A program made the translations under genes and the position numbers. Positions 1-6,867 of a stretch of 14,942 nt of DNA are shown here, piece after piece. Source of the stretch: an uncultured Burkholderiales bacterium. Lineage in GTDB: Bacteria; Pseudomonadota; Gammaproteobacteria; Burkholderiales; Burkholderiaceae_C. The stretch lies in contig CAIYFE010000120.1 of the NCBI GenBank assembly GCA_903925445.1, forward strand, positions 1 through 14,942, given 5' to 3'. A model generated the notes under the pieces. It was not told where the DNA came from, made no database searches, and saw only the letters and a program-made list of their open reading frames with translations. Numbering within the stretch: position 1 is the stretch's first letter; each line of letters starts with the position of its first letter.

Positions 1-26
1 CTCAACAAGCCGAATTCGCGGCTTAA
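1..26 (+). CDS. rpsF: Possible C-terminal tail of ribosomal protein S6 (partial)
   Basis: The third frame is open from the left edge and reads QQAEFAA before a TAA at 24-26. It lies 19 bp before priB. In beta- and gammaproteobacteria the gene directly upstream of priB is normally rpsF, and S6 proteins often have a variable, alanine-rich end. The identification comes from gene order only, because seven residues cannot be recognised by themselves. Frame 1 is also open to the edge, but there the known PriB N-terminus starts at the GTG at 46. Confidence 0.4.
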
Positions 27-45
27 TGCACCTTGCTTTGAGGGT

Positions 46-336
46 GTGAACCAACTTGTACTGAACGCGCGCATCGCAGAGGCCTCGGCCATGCGATACA
101 CACCAGCCGGATTACCCGCTTTAGACATCAGACTCGAACACGAGTCCAGCATTGAAGAAGCAGGCCAGCAGCGTCAGGTCAGCTTGGCACTTCGCGCAGT
201 TGCTTTTGGATCCTTGGCTGAGCGCCTGGTTCATCAACAACTTGGAAGTTCTTGGCAGTTCACAGGTTTTTTGGTCACGCCCCGCGGCTACAAACACATT
301 GTTTTTCACATTCACAGTTTTCAAATAATTTCATAG
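46..336 (+). CDS. priB: Primosomal replication protein PriB (GTG start)
   Basis: PriB is a small OB-fold protein that binds single-stranded DNA. It works with PriA (and DnaT where present) to reload DnaB at stalled forks. The 96-residue product has the usual family length and the betaproteobacterial pattern: MNxLVL at the start, a RYTPAGLPAL block near residues 17-26, LEHES at 30-34, and a C-terminal HIHSFQ strand typical of the fold. The start is GTG, chosen because MNxLVL is the conserved N-terminus. The nearest purine run, GAGG at 40-43, is unusually close to the codon. The gene sits just before rpsR, and its TAG stop at 334-336 overlaps the ribosome binding site of rpsR (AGAGG, 335-339), so the two are likely co-translated. 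The frame is open upstream to the window edge, so a longer form cannot be excluded from sequence alone, but homologues argue against it. Confidence 0.93.
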   Translation: MNQLVLNARIAEASAMRYTPAGLPALDIRLEHESSIEEAGQQRQVSLALRAVAFGSLAERLVHQQLGSSWQFTGFLVTPRGYKHIVFHIHSFQIIS

Positions 337-347
337 AGGCCCTCATC

Positions 348-629
348 ATGGCTACGTTCAAGAAATTCAACAAAGACAAGCGCCCCAAGCGCAACACCCA
401 ATCGCTGTTGTTCAAACGCAAGCGCTTTTGCCGCTTCACCGTCACTGGCGTCGAAGAAATCGACTACAAAGACGTGGACACTTTGCGTGACTTCATTGCC
501 GAAAACGGCAAGATCATCCCCGCACGCCTGACCGGCACACGCGCCATCTATCAACGTCAGCTCAACACTGCCATCAAGCGCGCACGCTTCTTGGCCTTGT
601 TGCCTTACAGCGACCAGCACAAGATCTAA
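348..629 (+). CDS. rpsR: 30S ribosomal protein S18
   Basis: S18 is a small-subunit protein that pairs with S6 on the platform of the 30S particle. The 93-residue product has the basic N-terminus MATFKKFNKDKRPKR, then the conserved RKRFCRF block, the YKDVDTLRDFI segment, KIIPARLTG near residues 56-64, and the RARFLALLPY block near the C-terminus. An upstream in-frame start at 252 would add 32 residues that overlap priB and do not belong to the family. The ATG at 348 has AGAGG at 335-339, about 8 bases upstream, and gives the normal length. The gene lies 11 bp after priB and 12 bp before rplI in the standard S6-PriB-S18-L9 operon. Confidence 0.97.
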   Translation: MATFKKFNKDKRPKRNTQSLLFKRKRFCRFTVTGVEEIDYKDVDTLRDFIAENGKIIPARLTGTRAIYQRQLNTAIKRARFLALLPYSDQHKI

Positions 630-641
630 GGAGAAACGACC

Positions 642-1094
642 ATGCAAATTATTCTGCTCGACAAGGTTGTCAACCTCGGTAACTTGGGCGAAATCGTCCG
701 CGTCAAAGACGGCTATGCACGCAACTTCTTGATCCCTTCAGGCCGCGCACGTCGCGCCACTGGAAGCGCGATCAAAGAGTTCGAAGCACGCCGTGCCGAA
801 CTCGAAAAAGCTGCTGCCGAGAAATTGGCCGCTGCCCAAGCCCAAGGCGAAAAGCTCGGTGGCACCAGCGTCAAACTCAGCCAAAAAGCGGGTGTGGACG
901 GTCGTTTGTTCGGCTCTGTCACCAACTTTGACATCGCTGAAGAATTGAACAAAGCAGGCTACGCTGTGGCCAAAGCGCAAGTGCGTATGCCCAATGGCCC
1001 TATCAAGGTTGTCGGCGACAGCACCGTGAGCGTGGCCTTGCACACCGACGTGGTGGTGGACATCACTGTCTCTGTGTACGGCGAAACTGCTTAA
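642..1094 (+). CDS. rplI: 50S ribosomal protein L9
   Basis: L9 binds domain V of 23S rRNA near the base of the L1 stalk through its N-terminal domain. The C-terminal domain projects from the ribosome on a long helix and affects frame maintenance. The 150-residue product is full length. Residues 1-50 contain the L9 signature (GNLGEIVRVKDGYARNFLIP), residues 41-76 form the charged, alanine-rich connecting helix, and the rest forms the C-terminal domain (GRLFGSVT onward). A strong AAGGAG at 628-633 lies 8 bases before the ATG and overlaps the rpsR stop. This is the last gene of the operon and is followed by a clear terminator about 70 bp downstream. Confidence 0.98.
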   Translation: MQIILLDKVVNLGNLGEIVRVKDGYARNFLIPSGRARRATGSAIKEFEARRAELEKAAAEKLAAAQAQGEKLGGTSVKLSQKAGVDGRLFGSVTNFDIAEELNKAGYAVAKAQVRMPNGPIKVVGDSTVSVALHTDVVVDITVSVYGETA

Positions 1095-1166
1095 GGTTTT
1101 GGCTTCACACCACAGGTGAACAACTTTTTAAAAGCCATCCGCTTCTAAACCCGTTCCTCATCTTTC

Positions 1167-1192
1167 AAAGCCGCTCCTCGGAGCGGCTTTTT
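1167..1192 (+). terminator. Intrinsic terminator after rplI
   Basis: A perfect 11-bp inverted repeat, AAAGCCGCTCC at 1167-1177 and GGAGCGGCTTT at 1180-1190, is separated by only TC, so the outer 10 bp probably pair around a CTCG tetraloop. It ends in a run of five T (1188-1192). This is a strong rho-independent terminator for the ribosomal-protein operon and separates it from dnaB. The A-rich left arm gives only a short U run on the opposite strand, where no gene needs it. Confidence 0.92.
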
Positions 1193-1210
1193 ACTTTTGC
1201 GCACACACTG

Positions 1211-1272
1211 TTCAGGTTTTATCCACAGGCTTATCCTTGAATTCAGGCGTGTTATCCACGGACTTATCCCGT
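1211..1272 (+). promoter_or_regulatory. Tandem cluster of four DnaA-box-like motifs upstream of dnaB
   Basis: Four TTATCC motifs lie in the same orientation. TTATCCACA at 1219-1227 is an exact consensus DnaA box, TTATCCTTG is at 1231-1239, TTATCCACG at 1252-1260 has one mismatch, and TTATCCCGT is at 1264-1272. They form two pairs. Within each pair the starts are 12 bp apart, and the pairs are 33 bp apart. Both pairs follow a TTCAGG (1211-1216 and 1242-1247), so the unit looks duplicated (1211-1236 and 1242-1269) with a 2-bp length difference. The sequence match is direct observation. DnaA binding and control of dnaB are inference. The fourth motif abuts a candidate -35 element. Confidence 0.6.
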
Positions 1273-1299
1273 GACGATTGGCCTTTCTCGTCGTAGGAT
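1271..1299 (+). promoter_or_regulatory. Candidate sigma-70 promoter of dnaB
   Basis: GTGACG at 1271-1276 (four of six matches to TTGACA) lies 17 bp before TAGGAT at 1294-1299 (four of six to TATAAT). Transcription would begin near 1306 and leave a leader of about 14 bases before the dnaB ATG. The fourth DnaA-like motif (1264-1272) overlaps the first bases of the -35 element. Both hexamers are weak, so this is a suggestion only. Confidence 0.33.
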
Positions 1300-1319
1300 G
1301 TGAGATCAATAGGATTTTT

Positions 1320-2729
1320 ATGTCAGCCGTTTTTTCCAATCACGACGAAAGCTTTTCAGCCGATCAGCAAATCGCACAACTGCGCATTCCGCCGCACTCC
1401 ATCGAGGCCGAATCCAGTGTTTTAGGCGGCTTGTTGCTCGACAACAGCGCATGGGATCGTGTGGGCGATTTGTTGGCGGAAGGCGACTTCTACCGCTATG
1501 AACACAAGCTGGTGTATTCGGCCATTGGCGGACTCATCAACACCAGTCGCCCAGCCGATGTGATCACCGTTTACGAGCATTTGCAAAGCCTGGGCAAGGC
1601 CGAAGAAATGGGCGGTTTGGGCTATTTGAATGCCTTGGCGCAGTACGTGCCCAGCGCCAGCAATATTCGCCGTTATGCCGAAATCGTGCGCGAACGCTCG
1701 ATTTTGCGCAAACTGGTGAGCGCCAGCGACGAAATTGCCACCAACGCCTTCAACACCCAAGGCCGCGCCGTGGCGCAAATTTTGGATGAGGCCGAGCAAA
1801 AAATCTTCAACATTGGCGAAGAAGGCTCGCGCATGAAGCAGGGCTTTCAGGCCATGCCGCAGTTGGTGGTGGACTTGCTCGACCGCGTGCAAGAGATGGC
1901 CGACAACCAAAACGACATCACCGGCGTGCCCACAGGATTCATCGACTTTGACCGCATGACCTCGGGCTTGCAGCCCGGCGACTTGGTGGTCTTGGCCGCG
2001 CGTCCGTCCATGGGTAAAACCGCGCTGGCGATCAACATCGCCGAACACGTGGCTTTGCACGAGCAATTGCCCGTGGCCGTGTTTTCGATGGAAATGGGTG
2101 CGTCGCAATTGGCCGTGCGTATCGTCGGCTCGATTGGTCGCATCGACCAAGGCCATTTGCGCACTGGCAAGTTGAGCGACGACGAATGGCCGCGCTTGAC
2201 CGAAGCGATTGAGAAGCTGCGCAACGTGTCGCTGCACATCGACGAAACGCCGGGTTTAACGCCCAGCGAATTGCGTGCCAATGCACGCCGTTTGGCGCGT
2301 CAATGCGGCAAGTTGGGTTTGATCGTGGTTGACTACTTGCAGCTCATGAGCGGCTCGGGTGGCAGCAATGGCGACAACCGCGCCACCGAAATTGGCGAAA
2401 TTTCTCGCGGTTTGAAGATGCTGGCCAAAGAGCTGCAATGCCCCGTCATCGCCTTGTCTCAGCTCAACCGAAGCGTGGAACAGCGCACCGACAAACGCCC
2501 CATGATGAGCGACTTGCGCGAATCGGGCGCCATTGAGCAAGATGCCGACGTCATCATGTTCATCTACCGCGACGATTACTACAACAAAGACTCCAAAGAA
2601 CCCGGCGTGGCCGAAGTCATCATCGGCAAACAACGCAATGGCCCCACAGGCACCGTCAAACTCGCGTTCTTGAAACCCCTCACCAAGTTTGAAAGCTTGG
2701 CTTCGGGCTATGGCAACGGGGATTATTGA
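1320..2729 (+). CDS. dnaB: Replicative DNA helicase DnaB
   Basis: DnaB is the hexameric 5'-3' helicase of the replication fork. It is loaded at the origin by DnaA and a loader, and reloaded through PriA/PriB. The 469-residue product has the N-terminal DnaB domain (about residues 20-122, beginning LRIPPHSIEAESSVLGGLLL), a linker, and the RecA-like motor domain. The motor has a Walker A at ARPSMGKTA (K233), a Walker B strand ending LIVVDYLQL (D338), the SQLNRSVEQR segment, the conserved DLRESGAIEQDAD block and a C-terminal KQRNGPTG arginine-finger region. There is no intein or insertion. The ATG at 1320 is preceded by AGGA at 1311-1314. An in-frame TTG at 1278 would add 14 residues but lacks a binding site and lies inside the promoter region. 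The gene converges on phoH with a 36-bp gap. Confidence 0.98.
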   Translation: MSAVFSNHDESFSADQQIAQLRIPPHSIEAESSVLGGLLLDNSAWDRVGDLLAEGDFYRYEHKLVYSAIGGLINTSRPADVITVYEHLQSLGKAEEMGGLGYLNALAQYVPSASNIRRYAEIVRERSILRKLVSASDEIATNAFNTQGRAVAQILDEAEQKIFNIGEEGSRMKQGFQAMPQLVVDLLDRVQEMADNQNDITGVPTGFIDFDRMTSGLQPGDLVVLAARPSMGKTALAINIAEHVALHEQLPVAVFSMEMGASQLAVRIVGSIGRIDQGHLRTGKLSDDEWPRLTEAIEKLRNVSLHIDETPGLTPSELRANARRLARQCGKLGLIVVDYLQLMSGSGGSNGDNRATEIGEISRGLKMLAKELQCPVIALSQLNRSVEQRTDKRPMMSDLRESGAIEQDADVIMFIYRDDYYNKDSKEPGVAEVIIGKQRNGPTGTVKLAFLKPLTKFESLASGYGNGDY

Positions 2730-2765
2730 GGTCTTACAAACGCCAACGCGCAAGCAAAAATAAAG

Positions 2766-4436
2766 TCACAGCACTTCGCTTGCAAAATCGGCCAAGCGTG
2801 AACGCTCGCCGCGAGCCAGCGTGATGTGCCCACCATGCGGCCAACCTTTGAATCGATCCACGGCATAAGTCAAGCCCGATGAGCCTTCGGTCAAGTAAGG
2901 CGTGTCAATTTGCGCCAAGTTGCCCATGCAGACAATTTTGGTGCCCGGCCCCGCGCGGGTGATGAGCGTTTTCATTTGCTTGGGCGTTAAGTTTTGCGCT
3001 TCATCGATGATGAGGTATTTGTTCAAAAACGTGCGCCCGCGCATGAAGTTCAGGCTCTTGATTTTGATGCGACTGCGGATGAGTTCGTTGGTCGCGGCGC
3101 GACCCCATTCGCCGGCGCTGGTTTCGGTTTTGGCCAGCACTTCGAGGTTGTCGTCCAAGGCGCCCATCCACGGGCCCATTTTTTCTTCTTCGGTGCCGGG
3201 TAAAAAGCCGATGTCTTCGCCCACGCTCACGGTGGCGCGGGTCATGATGATTTCGGTGTAACGGCGATCATCCAAGACTTGCGTCAGACCCGCAGCCAAA
3301 GCCATCAAGGTCTTGCCCGTGCCGGCGGTGCCAGTGAGGGTGACGAAATCAATTTCGGGATCGGCCAGCAAATTCATCGCGAAGTTTTGCTCGCGGTTGC
3401 GGGTGGTCACGCCCCACACCGCATTTTTGAGGTGGGTGAAGTCTTTGAGGGTTTTGAGCACCACGGTTTTGCCGCGAATCTCGGTCACGCGGGCGTAGAG
3501 GCTGGGCTCGCCCGGGGCTTCAAAGTAGACAAACTGGTTGATGTGCAACTCCGGCACGATGGGGCCACTCAGGCGGTAAAACGTGTGGCTGCCGCTTTGC
3601 CAGCTTTCGATCGATTTGGAATGCTTGATCCAAAAATCTTGCGGCAACGCCAATGCGCCTGAGTACAGCAAGTCGCCGTCTTCCAGGGTTTTGTCGTTTT
3701 GGTAGTCTTCTGCGGCCAAGCCCAGGGCGCGGGCTTTGACGCGCATGTTGATGTCTTTGGACACCAGCACCACTTCGCGCGGGGCATGCAGGGTGCGCAG
3801 CGCTTCAACCACACCCAAAATTTGGTTGTCTGCTTTGCCTTGAGGCAGGCTGGCGGGCAATTCAAAGTTCAGCGGCTGGGTTTGGAAAAACAAACGTCCA
3901 CCAACTTCAACGTGTCCGGTGGCATCCAGCTTGAGGCCGGTGACGATGTCTTCTTGGCCGTGCGAGGCCACCAAAGCATCGAGCGTTCGGCTGGTCTGAC
4001 GGGCGTTGCGGGCAACTTCGGTCATGCCTTTTTTGTGGCCGTCGAGCTCTTCGAGCACGATCATGGGCAAGAAGATGTCGTGTTCTTCGAAACGGAACAA
4101 GCACATGGGGTCGTGCATCAACACATTGGTGTCAAGCACAAACAACTTGGTGGGGCCAGTGCGTTTGAGCTTTTTGGGCTTGGCTTGCGCGCGCGCGTTG
4201 GCTTGTGTGGTGTTGGCTTTGGACGATTTGGCGCGTTGGATGGCTTCTTGCACATCAAAGGCGGGCTCGCTGGGTTCGCCGCCTCCTGTGCGATCAAACG
4301 CTTCGATGGACGGTTGTCGCGAGGCTTGCTCGTCTTGCTCTGTGGGGCGACGTGCCGAACGTGTCTTGGCCGGTGAGTGGATGGTTTCTGTACTGAGCAG
4401 GGCTGCGCGTTTGGTCGGTGCGGGAGGCAGGGGCAT
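2766..4436 (-). CDS. PIN-PhoH family protein (PhoH-like NTPase with PIN nuclease domain)
   Basis: The protein fuses a PIN-type RNase domain to a PhoH ATPase. Homologues are linked to RNA unwinding and cleavage, but the cellular role in this group is not settled. Of 556 residues, 1-95 are a low-complexity charged and proline/alanine-rich tail, probably disordered. The PIN domain follows (about 96-235, starting KLFVLDTNVLMHDP). Its likely acidic metal ligands include D102, E129/E130 and D228. The PhoH domain (about 345-550) has a Walker A GTAGTGKT (369-376, K375), a Walker B LIIDEA (475-480) and a late RGERSRLAD arginine motif. The chosen ATG gives MPLPPAPTKRAALLS, an N-terminus I recall from Comamonadaceae homologues, although no good Shine-Dalgarno is visible. 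The gene is downstream of the bcp terminator, so it probably has its own promoter in 4437-4483. It faces dnaB convergently. The name phoH is used loosely for this family, so no symbol is assigned. Confidence 0.94.
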   Translation of the reverse strand: MPLPPAPTKRAALLSTETIHSPAKTRSARRPTEQDEQASRQPSIEAFDRTGGGEPSEPAFDVQEAIQRAKSSKANTTQANARAQAKPKKLKRTGPTKLFVLDTNVLMHDPMCLFRFEEHDIFLPMIVLEELDGHKKGMTEVARNARQTSRTLDALVASHGQEDIVTGLKLDATGHVEVGGRLFFQTQPLNFELPASLPQGKADNQILGVVEALRTLHAPREVVLVSKDINMRVKARALGLAAEDYQNDKTLEDGDLLYSGALALPQDFWIKHSKSIESWQSGSHTFYRLSGPIVPELHINQFVYFEAPGEPSLYARVTEIRGKTVVLKTLKDFTHLKNAVWGVTTRNREQNFAMNLLADPEIDFVTLTGTAGTGKTLMALAAGLTQVLDDRRYTEIIMTRATVSVGEDIGFLPGTEEEKMGPWMGALDDNLEVLAKTETSAGEWGRAATNELIRSRIKIKSLNFMRGRTFLNKYLIIDEAQNLTPKQMKTLITRAGPGTKIVCMGNLAQIDTPYLTEGSSGLTYAVDRFKGWPHGGHITLARGERSRLADFASEVL

Positions 4437-4483
4437 GTCGTGTGGAGCTACAGAGTTGAAGGAATGGGGCGGTTCGAAAAGCG

Positions 4484-4514
4484 AAAAAGCCGCCTGGGAG
4501 CCCCAAGGCGGCTT
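4484..4514 (-). terminator. Intrinsic terminator after bcp
   Basis: Read on the minus strand, AAGCCGCCT and AGGCGGCTT (4506-4514 and 4487-4495 on the plus strand) form a perfect 9-bp stem around a 10-base loop. The right arm runs into TTTTT (4484-4488). It lies about 80 bp beyond the bcp stop and before phoH, so it should end the peroxiredoxin transcript. The rest of the 157-bp gap (4437-4593) shows no further gene or clear promoter. Confidence 0.85.
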
Positions 4515-4593
4515 GTCGGATCAGACATATTCGCAATTTCAATCGTCATGCGCTTCACTATACATGAGCTTGATGACGGTTTGGATCAGGGGC

Positions 4594-5073
4594 TTACCCG
4601 CCTGCTTTTTTGAGCGCTTTGACTGCTTTGAGCACTTCGTCCACATGACCCAAAACTTTGAGGCCACGCCATTCTTGCTTGAGCACGCCATCGGCGCCAA
4701 TCAAGAAGGTGCTGCGCTCGATGCCTTTGACTTTTTTGCCGTACATGATCTTGTTTTTGACCACGCCAAACATGTGACACATTTTTTCTTCTGTGTCGGC
4801 GATCAGCTCAAAAGGCAGCTCTAACTTTTCTTTGAAGTCTTCGTGGGACTTCATGTTGTCGCGGGAAACGCCAAAAACCACGGCGCCTGCTTTGACAAAG
4901 TCTTTGTATTTGTCGCGAAACTGCATGGCCTCCGTGGTGCAGCCGGGGGTGTTGTCCTTGGGGTAGAAGTACAACACCATCATCTGTCCGTGGTGGCTGG
5001 TGCTGGTGACGCGGGTGCCGCTGGTGGCAATGGCTTCAAATTCGGGGAGGTGTTTGTTGACAACAATAGCCAT
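4594..5073 (-). CDS. bcp: Thioredoxin-dependent peroxiredoxin, Bcp/PrxQ family
   Basis: This family reduces hydrogen peroxide and organic peroxides in the cytoplasm with electrons from thioredoxin. The 159-residue product has the normal length and an AhpC/TSA thioredoxin fold. VLYFYPKDNTPGCTTEA at residues 33-49 contains the peroxidatic cysteine C45 and the preceding proline/threonine of the active site. GVSRD follows at 68-72, and ERSTFLIGADG carries the conserved arginine. The only other cysteine is C99. The resolving cysteine that E. coli Bcp has five residues after the peroxidatic one is methionine (M50) here. The ATG at 5071-5073 fits the known N-terminus; an in-frame start 24 codons upstream gives an unrelated extension. 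The binding site is weak (GAAG). The 129-bp gap to the upstream Mth938-like gene (5074-5202) holds no gene and no convincing promoter. Confidence 0.96.
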   Translation of the reverse strand: MAIVVNKHLPEFEAIATSGTRVTSTSHHGQMMVLYFYPKDNTPGCTTEAMQFRDKYKDFVKAGAVVFGVSRDNMKSHEDFKEKLELPFELIADTEEKMCHMFGVVKNKIMYGKKVKGIERSTFLIGADGVLKQEWRGLKVLGHVDEVLKAVKALKKAGG

Positions 5074-5202
5074 AGCGCTTCGATTAGGTGTGGTATTGAA
5101 AGTGGCAAGGCTTGAGTTGGCCAGTAAGGGCGTTACTCGCGTCAATCAGAGCCGCAACCTGCTATTTTAACTTGAAATCAACCCGTTGCGATTTAGTGCT
5201 TT

Positions 5203-5574
5203 TTAAGACTCCATCAGCAGAGCCAGCGCCACTTTGCGGCCTTCTCCGGCCAAGATGTTGTAAGTGCGACAGGCCGCTTGGGTGTCCATGGTTTCTAGTC
5301 CAATGCGTTTTTGCATCAAACTTTGCATGAGCGCGGGTGGGGCGAACCGCAGTTTTTGACCGCTGCCAAAAATGACGACTTCGATGGGCAATTGCGCCAA
5401 TTGCTCGAAGTGCTGGGCGGTCAAATCTTCGAAACGGCGGCAAGCCCAATCCAATCGCTGGCCATCGCTGCAAATGATGGCGCTGGCTGTGACTTTTTCG
5501 CCTAAAACGGCGACCCAATCGGAGCCATAGCCGGTCACGGCGGGAAAGTCGAAGCGATCGGGTTGTAATTTCAT
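5203..5574 (-). CDS. Mth938-like domain protein (DUF498/DUF598)
   Basis: This 123-residue protein belongs to the Mth938-like family, whose eukaryotic relative NDUFAF3 takes part in complex I assembly. The bacterial role is not established. Family features visible here are the N-terminal ITGYG-like stretch (AVTGYGSDW, residues 12-20), the central IEVVIFGSGQKLRF segment (about 64-77), in which the glycine-containing turn is characteristic, and the C-terminal MDTQAACRTYNILAGEGRKVALALL block (about 95-119). No signal peptide or membrane segment is present. The ATG at 5572-5574 has AAGG about 7 bases upstream on the minus strand. The gene is transcribed away from alaA across a 66-bp divergent spacer and towards bcp. 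It may share a transcript with bcp, but the 129-bp gap makes this uncertain. Confidence 0.93.
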   Translation of the reverse strand: MKLQPDRFDFPAVTGYGSDWVAVLGEKVTASAIICSDGQRLDWACRRFEDLTAQHFEQLAQLPIEVVIFGSGQKLRFAPPALMQSLMQKRIGLETMDTQAACRTYNILAGEGRKVALALLMES

Positions 5575-5600
5575 AAAAAAGCCTTGAGAACTGTGGTCAA

Positions 5601-5606
5601 ATTATA
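5601..5606 (-). promoter_or_regulatory. Candidate -10 element for the Mth938-like gene
   Basis: On the minus strand this is an exact TATAAT, 26 bases upstream of the ATG at 5574, so a transcript would begin about 20 bases before the start codon. No TTGACA-like hexamer is seen at 16-18 bp spacing, so the call rests on the -10 alone. It falls in the divergent spacer 5575-5640, which must also hold the alaA promoter. I could not identify that one. Confidence 0.33.
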
Positions 5607-5640
5607 GGTTTTCACCCGTAAAAGCGCCCTTGGAGGGACT

Positions 5641-6867
5641 TTGAAGCAAATCCAAAAATCCAACAAGTTGTCCAACGTCTGTTATGACATTCGCGGTCCG
5701 ATCATGGACCGGGCGCGTCAGATGGAGGAGGACGGTCACAAAATCATCAAACTCAACATCGGCAATTTGGCGGTGTTTGGGTTTGACGCGCCGGAAGAAA
5801 TCCAGCAAGACATGATCCGCAATTTGCCCAACTCGGCGGGCTATTCGGACAGCAAAGGCATTTTCGGCGCCCGCAAAGCGGTGATGCACGAAACCCAGCG
5901 CCAAGGCATCAAAGGCGTGACGCTGAATGACATTTATTTGGGCAACGGCGCCAGCGAGTTGATCGTCATGGCGACCAACGGTTTGCTCAACGATGGCGAT
6001 GAGTTGTTGTTGCCTGCGCCCGACTACCCATTGTGGACGGCGGCGGTGAGTTTGTCCGGTGGTACGCCGGTGCACTACTTGTGTGACGAAACCAATGGTT
6101 GGATGCCCAGCGTGGCAGACATTCGCAGCAAGATCACGCCCAACACCAAGGGCATTGTGGTGATCAACCCCAACAATCCCACGGGGGCGCTGTACTCCGA
6201 AGATTTGCTCAAACAAATCGTGGCCTTGGCGCGTGAGCATGGTTTGGTGATTTTTGCTGACGAGGTCTACGACAAAGTGTTGTACGACGATGTCAAGCAC
6301 ACGCCCATTGCCAGCTTGAGCGAAGACGTGTTGACGTTGACCTTCAACTCTTTGTCCAAAAGCTATCGCTCGTGTGGTTATCGCGCGGGATGGTTGGTGG
6401 TTTCGGGCGACAAAAAACCTGCGGCCGATTACATCGAGGGCTTGAACATGCTCTCCAACATGCGCTTGTGCGCCAACGTGCCGGGTCAGTGGGCGATCCA
6501 AACCGCTTTGGGCGGTTACCAAAGCATCAAGGATTTGGTGGGCGAAGGCGGGCGCTTGCGCAAGCAGCGTGATTTGGCCCATGAACTCATCACCGCCATT
6601 CCGGGCGTGACTTGCGTGCGTCCGCAAGCGGCGTTGTACATGTTTCCCCGACTCGATCCCAAGCTCTACCCCATCGCAGACGACCAGCAGTTTTTCTTGG
6701 AGTTGCTTCAAGAAACCAAGGTCATGTTGGTGCAAGGCACGGGGTTCAACTGGGCGGACACGGATCACTTCCGAATTGTCTTTTTGCCCCATGAAGACGA
6801 CTTGCGCGAGGCCATTGGCCGCATCGCCAAATTTTTAGAAAACTACAGAAACAAATACGCAGCATGA
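5641..6867 (+). CDS. alaA: Alanine-synthesising aminotransferase, AlaA type (TTG start)
   Basis: This is a fold-type I PLP-dependent aminotransferase, closest in pattern to E. coli AlaA, which converts pyruvate and glutamate to alanine and 2-oxoglutarate. The 408-residue product matches AlaA in length. It contains SNVCYDIRGP at 11-20, KLNIGN at 37-42, APDYPLWTA at 126-134, NPNNPTG at 176-182, FADEVYD at 205-211 with D207 and Y210 as PLP contacts, and SLSKSYR with the Schiff-base lysine K240. The start is TTG, supported by GGAGGG at 5632-5637. A stop at 5605-5607 blocks any upstream start, and the N-terminus MKQIQKSNKLSNVCYD aligns with relatives. The stop overlaps the hom start by 4 bp (ATGA). 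The neighbours hom and thrC support an amino-acid biosynthetic role. A broader substrate range cannot be excluded. Confidence 0.93.
   Translation: MKQIQKSNKLSNVCYDIRGPIMDRARQMEEDGHKIIKLNIGNLAVFGFDAPEEIQQDMIRNLPNSAGYSDSKGIFGARKAVMHETQRQGIKGVTLNDIYLGNGASELIVMATNGLLNDGDELLLPAPDYPLWTAAVSLSGGTPVHYLCDETNGWMPSVADIRSKITPNTKGIVVINPNNPTGALYSEDLLKQIVALAREHGLVIFADEVYDKVLYDDVKHTPIASLSEDVLTLTFNSLSKSYRSCGYRAGWLVVSGDKKPAADYIEGLNMLSNMRLCANVPGQWAIQTALGGYQSIKDLVGEGGRLRKQRDLAHELITAIPGVTCVRPQAALYMFPRLDPKLYPIADDQQFFLELLQETKVMLVQGTGFNWADTDHFRIVFLPHEDDLREAIGRIAKFLENYRNKYAA

Noticed and set aside
252..347. N-terminal extension of S18 by 32 residues
   Set aside because: It overlaps priB in another frame and is absent from the S18 family.
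1104..1120. TTCAC/GTGAA inverted repeat after rplI
   Set aside because: It has only 5 bp of stem and no T run; the true terminator is at 1167-1192.
1095..1319. Possible chromosomal origin (DnaA-box-like motifs)
   Set aside because: There is no AT-rich unwinding region of origin size, no dnaA/dnaN neighbour, and only 225 bp between terminator-bearing and dnaB sequences. A regulatory array fits better.
1278..1319. Upstream TTG start extending DnaB by 14 residues
   Set aside because: It has no binding site and lies in the promoter region. The ATG at 1320 has AGGA at the right distance and gives the usual length.
4463..4470. Minus-strand CCCCATTC resembling a sigma-32 -10 upstream of the PIN-PhoH gene
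   Set aside because: The sequence 11-14 bp further upstream (CTTTTTC/CTTTTCG) does not resemble CTTGAAA, and the word overlaps a GC-rich stretch.
5171..5177. CTTGAAA resembling a sigma-32 -35 element
   Set aside because: It has no matching -10 at 11-16 bp and would drive transcription antisense to the Mth938-like gene.
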